DNA of 6,923 nt from Eubacteriales Family XIII. Incertae Sedis bacterium (lineage in GTDB: Bacteria > Bacillota > Clostridia > Peptostreptococcales > Anaerovoracaceae), in assembly GCA_031287295.1 (NCBI GenBank), contig JAITTH010000151.1, positions 1 to 6,923 of the forward strand, read 5' to 3'. A program made the translations under genes and the position numbers. Below are positions 1 to 6,704 of the stretch, piece by piece. A model generated the notes under the pieces. The model saw nothing but the letters and a program-made list of their open reading frames with translations, was not told the origin of the DNA and searched no databases. Position 1 is the first letter of the stretch; the number at the start of each line of letters is the position of its first letter.

Positions 1-1
1 T

Positions 2-718
2 GAGACCCTCAACCTCACCAAGATTTTTCGTCACCAGACGGCGGTGAACAGCGTAAGTGAACGCGTGTGCGAGCATGAAAAAATTGTCATTGTCGGACCG
101 TCGGGTTCCGGCAAAAGCACCTTCCTACGTTGCTTGAATCTTTTGGAAATACCTGACGGCGGGGATATTTTGTTTGAAGGCGAGTGCATTACGACGCCGA
201 AATACAATGTCAATCGGATGCGTCGAAAGATGGGCATGGTTTTTCAGCAGTTCAATCTTTTTCCGCATTTGACCGTATTGAAAAACCTGACGCTTGCGCC
301 CGTTAAGCTAAAAATCATGACAGAAGAAGAGGCCACCGTGAAGGCAAAGACATTGCTGGACCGCGTCGGACTCTCCGATAAAGAAGCCGCGTATCCCGGC
401 AGCCTCTCAGGCGGACAGAAACAGCGTATTGCCATCGTTCGTTCACTTGCCATGAATCCGGATATCATGTTGTTTGATGAACCGACTTCTGCGCTCGATC
501 CCGAGATGGTCGGCGAGGTGTTAGACGTCATGAAGGATCTTGCGGAAAACGGAATGACGATGATTACCGTTACGCACGAGATGGGATTTGCACGAGAAGT
601 GGCAACGGAAGTCTGGTTTATGGACGAAGGTAAGATCGTTGAGAAGGCACCACCCAAGGAATTTTTTGACCATCCCAAACATCCCAGATTACAGGAGTTT
701 CTATCAAAAGTTCTATAG
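2..718 (+). CDS. Polar amino acid ABC transporter ATP-binding protein (GlnQ/HisP-like), 5' partial
   Basis: This is the nucleotide-binding subunit of an ABC importer of the polar amino acid type, which powers uptake by ATP hydrolysis at the inner face of the membrane. The frame is open to the left edge and 238 residues are visible. The family is about 240 residues long, so only a few N-terminal residues are missing. The first visible residues (ETLNLTK) fit the usual family beginning, so the internal GTG at 44 is not the real start. Counting from the first full codon, all key motifs are present: Walker [10 protein letters not shown] (32-40), Q-loop FQQFNLFPH (81-89), signature LSGGQ (135-139), Walker B IMLFDEP (155-161), D-loop SALDP and the H-loop histidine (about 192). 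It should therefore be an active ATPase. The matching permease and binding protein are not in the window and probably lie upstream. The stop is 14 nt before dpaL, so co-transcription is likely. The substrate cannot be read from the ATPase; a link to diaminopropionate or a ureido amino acid is inferred from context. Confidence 0.93.
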   Translation, partial: ETLNLTKIFRHQTAVNSVSERVCEHEKIVIVGPSGSGKSTFLRCLNLLEIPDGGDILFEGECITTPKYNVNRMRRKMGMVFQQFNLFPHLTVLKNLTLAPVKLKIMTEEEATVKAKTLLDRVGLSDKEAAYPGSLSGGQKQRIAIVRSLAMNPDIMLFDEPTSALDPEMVGEVLDVMKDLAENGMTMITVTHEMGFAREVATEVWFMDEGKIVEKAPPKEFFDHPKHPRLQEFLSKVL

Positions 719-721
719 ATG

Positions 722-727
722 AAGGAG
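722..727 (+). promoter_or_regulatory. Ribosome binding site of dpaL
   Basis: AAGGAG lies 5 nt before the ATG at 733, inside the 14-nt gap after the ABC ATPase stop. It fixes the start at 733. It also argues against the ATG at 719, which lies in another frame. Confidence 0.85.
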
Positions 728-732
728 CTACG

Positions 733-1941
733 ATGCGAGAACCGATTCAATGGATCAAAAATGAAATGCCACGAGAAGTGGCGGCTGGCATGCTTGCGCT
801 TTTCAGCGATGATCAGCGGGCGAAAATACGAAATTTTCATCGGAGTTTTCCCCAGTATAACGAAACACCGCTTGTGCACCTCAAAAACCTTTCCGAGCAA
901 CTGGGCATCGGCGGTCTCTATGTAAAGGATGAATCCTTTCGTTTTGGATTGAATTCTTTCAAAGTCCTTGGGGGCACCTATGCGGTTGGACGTTACGTGG
1001 CGCAAAGACTCGGTAAGGATATTTCCCAAATTTCTTACGATACCTTTTTAGCACCCGAAACCAAAGAGGCGGTCGGTGAGATTACTTTTTATACCGTGAC
1101 GGACGGAAATCACGGTCGTGGTGTCGCGTGGGCAGCAAACAAACTCGGACAAAAATCGGTCATTCGAATGCCGCATGGAAGTTCCGAAGCGCGTGTGGCG
1201 AACATTCGGGCAGAAGGCGCCGATGTGCAGGTCATGGATTTAAATTACGATGATGCCATTCGTGTCGTAGCCAGAATGGCCGAATCCGATCCAAATGGCG
1301 TGCTTGTGCAAGATACCGATTGGGTGGGCTATGAACAAATACCTTCGTGGATTGTCCAAGGCTACAGTACCGTTGCTGCGGAAGCCCATGAACAGCTTCA
1401 GTCCCTTGGCATCTGGAAGCCCACACACATTTTCCTACAGGCGGGCGTCGGCGCGTTTGCCGGCTCGATCCAAGGCTATTTCGCAAGCATTTACGGAGAA
1501 GATTGTCCGACCACAACCGTTGTGGAGGCATCCGCTGCGAATTGCCATTATCGAAGTGCTTTGGCAGGACGTCGCATTCCCGTTGGTGGCGATCTTTCCA
1601 CCATTATGGCTGGACTCGCGTGTGGGGAAGCCTGCGGAATTTCTTGGGATATCTTGAAAAACAATGCGAAATTCTTCACATCCGTTTCGGATTGGGTAAC
1701 CGCCTATGGCATGCGGATGCTCGGGGCTCCGTGTAAGGGCGATACACGAATTATCTCAGGGGAGTCCGGGGCCGTTACCGCAGGGCTTGTTGCCGCGTTG
1801 ATGACAGACGATGCCAACAAAGATTTTCGTGAGGCGCTCAACCTGAATGAGTCGTCCATTGTTTTGGTGGTCAGCACGGAAGGTGATACGGACCCGGTTC
1901 GGTACAAGGATATCGTTTGGAACGGCTATTGTCCTTCGTAG
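733..1941 (+). CDS. dpaL: Diaminopropionate ammonia-lyase (PLP-dependent, YgeX/DpaL)
   Basis: This cytoplasmic PLP enzyme converts 2,3-diaminopropionate to pyruvate and two ammonia (EC 4.3.1.15 family). The protein is 402 residues, the normal length for the family. The fold-type II cofactor lysine is Lys77 in NSFKVLGG (74-81), the same residue number as the catalytic lysine of the E. coli enzyme. TDGNHGRGV (123-131) carries Asp124, which corresponds to the catalytic aspartate, and QDTDW (193-197) matches the family QDT motif. QAGVGAFAG (236-244) is the glycine-rich PLP phosphate loop, and the late SGESGAV (342-348) is typical of the family. The start at 733 has a good ribosome binding site. 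The gene is followed by a 39-nt gap and then ygeY. In this operon it would supply the last step, releasing nitrogen and feeding pyruvate to central metabolism. Serine/threonine dehydratases are distant relatives, but the length and motifs favour DpaL. The family assignment is very secure; the physiological role is inferred from neighbours. Confidence 0.95.
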   Translation: MREPIQWIKNEMPREVAAGMLALFSDDQRAKIRNFHRSFPQYNETPLVHLKNLSEQLGIGGLYVKDESFRFGLNSFKVLGGTYAVGRYVAQRLGKDISQISYDTFLAPETKEAVGEITFYTVTDGNHGRGVAWAANKLGQKSVIRMPHGSSEARVANIRAEGADVQVMDLNYDDAIRVVARMAESDPNGVLVQDTDWVGYEQIPSWIVQGYSTVAAEAHEQLQSLGIWKPTHIFLQAGVGAFAGSIQGYFASIYGEDCPTTTVVEASAANCHYRSALAGRRIPVGGDLSTIMAGLACGEACGISWDILKNNAKFFTSVSDWVTAYGMRMLGAPCKGDTRIISGESGAVTAGLVAALMTDDANKDFREALNLNESSIVLVVSTEGDTDPVRYKDIVWNGYCPS

Positions 1942-1968
1942 GAAGGATTCGCATAGAAGCACAATTAT

Positions 1969-1974
1969 AGGAGG
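1969..1974 (+). promoter_or_regulatory. Ribosome binding site of ygeY
   Basis: A perfect AGGAGG sits 6 nt before the ATG at 1981, in the 39-nt gap after dpaL, the largest gap in the window. It sets the ygeY start and suggests strong independent initiation rather than coupling. I see no convincing promoter or hairpin in the rest of the gap. Confidence 0.9.
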
Positions 1975-1980
1975 AAGCTT

Positions 1981-3177
1981 ATGGATTATCAAGCCATACG
2001 TAACGCAGCAGAAAACTATCTGCCGGATATGACATCATTTTTGCGCGATCTCATTCGCCTTCCGGGTGAAAGCTGTGGAGAAAAGGAAACGGCAGCGCGC
2101 ATTCTATCTGAAATGCAAAAACTGGGATTTGACGAAGCCGGAATCGACAAAATGGGAAATGTCATCGGTCTGATGGGCAGCGGAAATAGGCTCATCGCAT
2201 TTGATGGTCACATCGATACGGTGGGCATTGGAAATCCGGAGAATTGGGATTTTGATCCCTATGAGGGGTATGAGAACGAAACGGAGATCGGCGGTCGTGG
2301 TGCAAGCGACCAGCTTGGTGGCGTGGTTTCTGCAGTCTACGGGGCAAAGATCATGAAAGATCTCGGTCTGCTGGATGCGCGTTATCGTGTGTTGGTTTCG
2401 GGAACGGTACAAGAAGAAGACTGTGATGGTCTTTGCTGGGAATACATGATTCGAGAAGGAAATATCCGTCCGGAATTTGTTGTCATTACGGAGCCGACAG
2501 ATGGAAAAATCAACCGCGGTCAGCGTGGACGCATGGAAATTCGCGTTGAAGTCGCAGGTGTTTCCGCCCATGGCAGTGCGCCGGAGCGCGGCGATAACGC
2601 AATTTACAAGATGGGCGAAATTATTGGCGAGGTGAAAGATTTAAACGAAAGGCTCAAGGATGATGCTTTCCTGGGGAAGGGCACACTTGCCGTTTCGCAG
2701 ATCTTTTTTTCGTCGCCGTCACGATGCGCCGTTGCCGATATGTGTGCCATTTCCATCGATCGCCGTCTTACGGATGGAGAGACGTGGGAGTCGGCGCTTG
2801 AAGAACTGCGTGCTTTGCCCGCCGTTCAAAAGTACGAAGCAATTGTTTCCATGTATGAATACGAGCGGGCGAGTTACACCGATCTTGTGTATCCGATCGA
2901 ATGTTTCTTCCCAACTTGGGTGTTGCCGGAAGACGCCGCATGCGCGCAGGCGACCATAGAGGCGTATCGGGGACTGTATGGGGAACCGATTGTCGATAAG
3001 TGGACCTTTTCGACAAACGGCGTGTCCATTATGGGGCGCAACAACATTCCGTGCATCGGATTCGGACCCGGAAAAGAAGCACAGGCGCACGCGCCAAACG
3101 AGAAAACATGGAAGGAAGACTTGGTGCGCGCGGCGGCAGTGTATGCAGCGATCCCGCGCATCTATGTGGAAGTGTAA
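1981..3177 (+). CDS. ygeY: YgeY-family M20 metallohydrolase (amidohydrolase/deacylase)
   Basis: This 398-residue protein belongs to the M20 di-zinc peptidase/deacylase family, in the YgeY branch often labelled 'selenium metabolism hydrolase'. The metal and catalytic residues are visible. His77 and Asp79 lie in FDGHIDTV (74-81). The bridging Asp110 is in [10 protein letters not shown] (105-114). The Glu145-Glu146 pair (catalytic base and metal ligand) is in TVQEEDCDG. Glu171 is in ITEPTDG and the final His370 is in QAHAPNE. The insertion/dimerisation domain starts near residue 180 with a [12 protein letters not shown] segment (193-204). M20 enzymes hydrolyse amide or carbamoyl bonds on amino-acid-like substrates. 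Between dpaL and ygeW, the likely job is to strip a ureido or acyl group to expose 2,3-diaminopropionate; that substrate is inferred. No signal peptide is seen, so it is cytoplasmic. Its TAA shares an A with an in-frame upstream ATG of ygeW. Relatives such as ArgE, DapE or allantoate amidohydrolase are less likely given the EEDCDG segment and the neighbours. Confidence 0.92.
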   Translation: MDYQAIRNAAENYLPDMTSFLRDLIRLPGESCGEKETAARILSEMQKLGFDEAGIDKMGNVIGLMGSGNRLIAFDGHIDTVGIGNPENWDFDPYEGYENETEIGGRGASDQLGGVVSAVYGAKIMKDLGLLDARYRVLVSGTVQEEDCDGLCWEYMIREGNIRPEFVVITEPTDGKINRGQRGRMEIRVEVAGVSAHGSAPERGDNAIYKMGEIIGEVKDLNERLKDDAFLGKGTLAVSQIFFSSPSRCAVADMCAISIDRRLTDGETWESALEELRALPAVQKYEAIVSMYEYERASYTDLVYPIECFFPTWVLPEDAACAQATIEAYRGLYGEPIVDKWTFSTNGVSIMGRNNIPCIGFGPGKEAQAHAPNEKTWKEDLVRAAAVYAAIPRIYVEV

Positions 3178-3178
3178 T

Positions 3179-3183
3179 GGAGG
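3179..3183 (+). promoter_or_regulatory. Ribosome binding site deciding the ygeW start
   Basis: GGAGG lies right after the ygeY stop and 5 nt before the ATG at 3189. An in-frame ATG at 3177 overlaps the ygeY TAA but would place this site within the coding sequence, so 3189 is preferred. Confidence 0.8.
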
Positions 3184-3188
3184 CAGCT

Positions 3189-4391
3189 ATGAACCATACC
3201 GAAATTTTGAAAGAATATATACCCATACTGCGTAATCTCAAATTCGAAAAGATGTATGGAGAAGATTTTTTCCTCACCTGGGAAAAATCGATGGATGAGT
3301 TGACGGCAGTATTTACGGTGGCGGATACCCTAAGGGCACTTCGGGAAGATAATATTTCAACGCGAATCTTCGATAGTGGTCTTGGGATCTCTCTCTTCCG
3401 TGACAATTCGACGCGCACACGTTTCAGTTTTGCTTCGGCATGCAATCTTCTGGGGCTCACCGTACAAGATCTGGACGAAGGAAAATCTCAGATTGCGCAT
3501 GGTGAAACGGTTCGCGAAACGGCGAATATGGTTTCTTTTATGGCGGATGCCATTGGCATTCGTGATGATATGTACATCGGAAAGGGCAATGCCTACATGC
3601 ATGAGGTGTCCGATGCCCTGAAAGAAGGATTTGAAACAGGCGTGTTGGAGCAACGACCGACCTTGGTCAATCTTCAATGCGACATCGATCACCCAACGCA
3701 GACGATGGCAGATCTGAACCATGTGATTCACCATTTCGGCGGGGCGGAAAACCTCAAAGGGAAGAAGGTTGCCATGACGTGGGCGTATTCACCGTCCTAC
3801 GGTAAGCCTCTTTCGGTTCCACAGGGTGTGATTGGACTGTTTACACGGGCCGGCATGGATGTCGTATTGGCACATCCTGAAGGATATGAGGTGATGGAAA
3901 ACGTCCTCGACGTTGCCAAGCAAAATGCACAGCAAAACGGTACATCGTTTCGTGTTACCCATTCGATGCAAGACGCATTTGCGGATGCCGATATCGTTTA
4001 CCCGAAAAGTTGGGCACCGTTTTCCGCGATGCAAAAGCGTACCGATTTGTATGGTCAGGGCGATTTTTCCGGAATCGATCAATTGGAAAAGGAACTTCTG
4101 GCGAAGAATGCGGAGCACATGGATTGGGAATGCACAGAGGCGCTCATGCAGACAACGGCAGGGGGAAATGCCTTGTATTTGCATTGTCTTCCTGCCGATA
4201 TCAGCGACGTCAGCTGTAAACATGGCGAGGTGGCAGCAGAGGTGTTTGATCGCTATCGCACCTTGCTTTACAAAGAGGCAAGCTATAAACCGTATATCAT
4301 TGCAGCAATGATTTTTTTAAGCAAGATGAAAGATCCCGTAACAAAACTCGAGTCGCTGTGCGCGCACGGTCTCGAAAGGTTTGGAAAATAA
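3189..4391 (+). CDS. ygeW: YgeW-family knotted carbamoyltransferase
   Basis: The protein is 400 residues from the ATG at 3189, close to the roughly 396 of E. coli YgeW and longer than ornithine or aspartate carbamoyltransferases (about 310-330). Carbamoyl phosphate binding motifs are intact: FRDNSTRTRFSF (70-81) with the STRTR loop at 74-78, HPTQ (168-171) after DID, and HCLP (332-335). The C-terminal half carries the second Rossmann-like domain. YgeW of E. coli has been described as a knotted, ancestral catabolic transcarbamylase. The sequence does not show the ornithine-site or aspartate-site signatures, so a different acceptor is expected. With carbamate kinase 1 nt downstream, the probable direction is phosphorolysis of a ureido compound to carbamoyl phosphate plus an amino compound; this is inferred. 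An open reading frame extends upstream to 3000 inside ygeY, but that part is an overlap shadow. Alternatives (ornithine, putrescine or oxamate carbamoyltransferase) are disfavoured by length and gene neighbourhood. Confidence 0.93.
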   Translation: MNHTEILKEYIPILRNLKFEKMYGEDFFLTWEKSMDELTAVFTVADTLRALREDNISTRIFDSGLGISLFRDNSTRTRFSFASACNLLGLTVQDLDEGKSQIAHGETVRETANMVSFMADAIGIRDDMYIGKGNAYMHEVSDALKEGFETGVLEQRPTLVNLQCDIDHPTQTMADLNHVIHHFGGAENLKGKKVAMTWAYSPSYGKPLSVPQGVIGLFTRAGMDVVLAHPEGYEVMENVLDVAKQNAQQNGTSFRVTHSMQDAFADADIVYPKSWAPFSAMQKRTDLYGQGDFSGIDQLEKELLAKNAEHMDWECTEALMQTTAGGNALYLHCLPADISDVSCKHGEVAAEVFDRYRTLLYKEASYKPYIIAAMIFLSKMKDPVTKLESLCAHGLERFGK

Positions 4392-4392
4392 A

Positions 4393-5316
4393 ATGCGTAT
4401 TGTTTTGGCGCTTGGCGGAAATGCGCTTGGCGATAATCTGGATGCGCAGATGGAGGCGGCGAAGGTTGCTGCCGTTTCGATTGCAGATCTGATAAGCATG
4501 GAACATGAAGTGATTGTTGTGCACGGAAACGGACCTCAGGTCGGCATGATTGAAACAGCTTTTGAAACAGCAGCACTCGTGGATCATCATTTCCCCGTCC
4601 TTCCGATGTCGGTATGTGTGGCGCTGAGTCAGGGATATATCGGCTATGATTTGCAAAACGTGCTCCGGTATGAATTCGACAAACGTGGAATCAAAAAAGA
4701 GGTAAGCACCATCATCACACAGGTTGTTGTCGATCCCAAAGACCCCGCGTTTGAAAATCCCAGCAAGCCCATCGGGGGCTTTTTGTCGGAAGAAGATGCC
4801 CTGAAAATTCGAGCTCACGGTGAGGTTGTGGAGGAAGACAGTGGACGCGGTTATCGACGTATGGTTGCCTCTCCTTTGCCGTTGGACATCGTGGAGAAGG
4901 AAACCATTCGTTTGCTCACGGAAGCCGGGCAGGTACCGATTGCTTGTGGTGGCGGCGGTATTCCTGTGGCGATGAGAGATGGGCAATATCACGGAATGAG
5001 TGCCGTAATTGATAAAGATCGTGCGGCGGCGAAACTGGCGGAGCTCATCGATGCCGAAATGCTCATCATTCTGACGACGGTGGAGAAGGTATCGCTGAGT
5101 TTTGGGAGACCTGAAGAGCGTCAAGTTGATCGCCTGACGGCAGACGAGGCAGATGTATACATGGCAGAGGGTCATTTCGGGAAGGGCTCCATGCAACCGA
5201 AAATCGAAGCTGCGATAGACTTTGTTCGCTCCGGTGCGGGCAGAACGACTTTGATTACCAAACTGACGACCGCAAAAGAAGCGTTGGACGGAAAGACAGG
5301 TACCATCCTATGTTGA
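4393..5316 (+). CDS. yqeA: Carbamate kinase (ArcC/YqeA family)
   Basis: This 307-residue enzyme of the amino acid kinase fold transfers phosphate from carbamoyl phosphate to ADP, giving ATP, CO2 and ammonia. Family signatures run the whole length: LALGGNAL (5-12), HGNGPQVG (44-51), KPIGGF (125-130), GGGGIPV (186-192), VIDKDRAAA (205-213), a TTVEKVSLSFGRP segment (228-240), and GKGSMQPKIEAA (263-274). The length is normal and nothing is missing. The chosen ATG at 4393 lies 1 nt after the ygeW stop. A TTG at 4381 in frame is possible but unlikely. The ribosome binding site is weak (AAAGG at 4375-4379 or GGAAAA at 4383-4388), so expression is probably coupled to ygeW. The 3' end overlaps the next gene by 7 nt. 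Its place directly after a carbamoyltransferase indicates energy harvest from carbamoyl phosphate. The symbol is chosen by context; arcC would be equally acceptable, and no arginine deiminase genes are in the window. Confidence 0.94.
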   Translation: MRIVLALGGNALGDNLDAQMEAAKVAAVSIADLISMEHEVIVVHGNGPQVGMIETAFETAALVDHHFPVLPMSVCVALSQGYIGYDLQNVLRYEFDKRGIKKEVSTIITQVVVDPKDPAFENPSKPIGGFLSEEDALKIRAHGEVVEEDSGRGYRRMVASPLPLDIVEKETIRLLTEAGQVPIACGGGGIPVAMRDGQYHGMSAVIDKDRAAAKLAELIDAEMLIILTTVEKVSLSFGRPEERQVDRLTADEADVYMAEGHFGKGSMQPKIEAAIDFVRSGAGRTTLITKLTTAKEALDGKTGTILC

Positions 5317-6704
5317 TTCGCGGTGGGATCCTCGTGGGAGAACGAGATGTCTTCCTCGGCGATCTTCGTACAGATGCCGATCGCATTGAGGAAGTTGCCG
5401 AAAAACTTGTCGAAAGACCCGGGGAAGAAACGATCGATGCGTCCGGACTTTATGTCCTCCCGGGTGGCATTGATGTGCACACGCATTTCGATTTGGATGT
5501 TGGATTTGCGCACGCTTCTGACGATTTCTACACCGGGACTGTCGCTGCGGCATGTGGCGGAACGACAACCATCATCGATCACCCCGGTTTCGGACCCCAA
5601 GGCTGCTCGCTCCATCATCAGATTGACCTTTATCACCGATTGGCGGAGGGCAAAGCCGTCATCGATTATGGCTTTCACGGGGTCATACAGCATGTGGATG
5701 ATGAGATTTTTCGTGAGCTCGCCGAGCTGCGCGATGAAGGAATTACGAGTTTTAAATTTTATACGACCTACGATTACAGGCTTCACGACGATGGAATTTT
5801 TCGTTTGCTGCGGGTGACGCGTGACCTTGGTCTTCTTCCCGCCGTGCACTGTGAAAACCATGAGATGCTCACATTTTTGCGAAACGAATGGATTCGAGAA
5901 GGAAAGTGCAGTCCGCATTGGCATCCGAAAAGCCGCCCACAGACCTGTGAGGGGGAAGCGGTTTCCCGTGTTCTCGCGCTCGCGGAAGAAGCCGGGAATG
6001 CGCCCATCTATATTGTGCATCTCAGTACCGAAATCGGCGTGGAGATGGTTGGGTTTTATCGCAGGAGAGGCCATCAAACGATTTTTGCGGAAACCTGTCC
6101 GCAATATTTGCTGCTCGACGAGAGCAAGTACGATTTGCCGGGAGACGAAGGATTGAAGTATATCCTAAGTCCTCCTCTTCGAAAACCGCGTGACTGTAAT
6201 GCGCTGTGGTCTGCGGTTTCGAGTCGCAGAATCGATACGGTTGCAACCGATCATTGTTCTTTTCGGTATTCGGTTGAAAAACAACTCGGGAAAGACGATT
6301 TTACAAAATGCCCGAACGGGATGCCGGGCGTGGAAGCACGTATGTCCCTTTTGTTTTCGGAAGGGGTACTGAATGGGCGTATGAGCGCCCGTCATTTTGC
6401 GGCACTCACGAGTGAGAATCCGGCGAAACGATTTGGACTTTATCCGCGAAAAGGGGTTCTGAAAGCCGGTTCCGACGCAGATATCGTATTGATTGATCCG
6501 GAGATAACGTGGACGATGAAACAGGGCTTCCTCCATGAAAATGTAGATTATACGCCCTATGAAGAAATCCCGGTTCAAGGCAAACCGGTTATGACCATCT
6601 CGCGCGGAGAAATTGTGATGCGTGACGGCGCGTTTGTCGGGAGAAAAGGGCGCGGGATTTTCCTGAAAAGGGACCTGCCGATCTTTGCAAGGAGCGAAAA
6701 ATGA
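5310..6704 (+). CDS. hydA: D-hydantoinase / dihydropyrimidinase-type cyclic amidohydrolase
   Basis: This 464-residue zinc amidohydrolase of the TIM-barrel superfamily hydrolyses cyclic ureides (hydantoins, dihydropyrimidines) to ureido acids. E. coli HyuA is about 461 residues. Every metal ligand of the family is present: His57 and His59 in DVHTHFD (55-61), the carboxylated lysine Lys149 in TSFKFYTTYDY (146-156), His180 in AVHCENHE (178-185), His237 in IVHLST (235-240) and Asp314 in VATDHCSF (311-318). Tyr154 sits where the substrate-orienting tyrosine of hydantoinases lies. The NGMPGVE (336-342) and SENPAKRFG (368-376) segments are also typical. It starts within the last codons of the carbamate kinase gene (7-nt overlap), with only a weak ribosome binding site. 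Its TGA overlaps the ygfK ATG. No beta-alanine or reductive pyrimidine pathway partner lies nearby, so a purine-derived cyclic ureide is a better candidate substrate than dihydrouracil. The fold and chemistry are secure; the substrate is inferred. Confidence 0.93.
   Translation: MLIRGGILVGERDVFLGDLRTDADRIEEVAEKLVERPGEETIDASGLYVLPGGIDVHTHFDLDVGFAHASDDFYTGTVAAACGGTTTIIDHPGFGPQGCSLHHQIDLYHRLAEGKAVIDYGFHGVIQHVDDEIFRELAELRDEGITSFKFYTTYDYRLHDDGIFRLLRVTRDLGLLPAVHCENHEMLTFLRNEWIREGKCSPHWHPKSRPQTCEGEAVSRVLALAEEAGNAPIYIVHLSTEIGVEMVGFYRRRGHQTIFAETCPQYLLLDESKYDLPGDEGLKYILSPPLRKPRDCNALWSAVSSRRIDTVATDHCSFRYSVEKQLGKDDFTKCPNGMPGVEARMSLLFSEGVLNGRMSARHFAALTSENPAKRFGLYPRKGVLKAGSDADIVLIDPEITWTMKQGFLHENVDYTPYEEIPVQGKPVMTISRGEIVMRDGAFVGRKGRGIFLKRDLPIFARSEK
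6689..6694 (+). promoter_or_regulatory. Ribosome binding site of ygfK
   Basis: AAGGAG lies inside the end of the hydantoinase gene, 6 nt before the ATG at 6701. It supports a real start there despite the 4-nt ATGA overlap. Confidence 0.85.

Noticed and set aside
44..46. GTG as the start of the ABC ATPase
   Set aside because: The frame continues upstream to the window edge with typical N-terminal family sequence (ETLNLTK), so the true start lies just outside the window.
768..782. Inverted repeat GCCAC-GAGAA-GTGGC near the dpaL start; its last 13 nt recur at 591-603
   Set aside because: The stem is only 5 bp and lies within coding sequence. The repeat arises because both genes happen to encode an Arg-Glu-Val-Ala stretch with the same codons. 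Chance is the simplest explanation.
244..1029. 261-codon open frame on the minus strand across the ABC ATPase and dpaL
   Set aside because: It spans two real plus-strand genes and their junction, has no family resemblance, and is best explained as a shadow.
1942..1980. Possible promoter or terminator in the 39-nt dpaL-ygeY gap
   Set aside because: The AT-rich piece before the ribosome binding site contains no well-spaced -35/-10 pair, and there is no GC-rich hairpin followed by a T run.
3000..3188. Upstream extension of the ygeW frame into ygeY
   Set aside because: The extra 63 residues lie over the conserved C-terminus of YgeY. The GGAGG at 3179-3183 and the length of known YgeW proteins support the start at 3189.
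4297..5196. 299-codon open frame on the minus strand opposite the carbamate kinase gene
   Set aside because: Its translation shows no recognisable family, and it lies entirely over ygeW/carbamate kinase sequence with full-length motifs on the plus strand. It is a shadow frame.
5172..6104. 310-codon open frame on the minus strand opposite hydA
   Set aside because: No known domain is visible, and the plus strand carries an intact hydantoinase with all metal ligands. It is a shadow frame.
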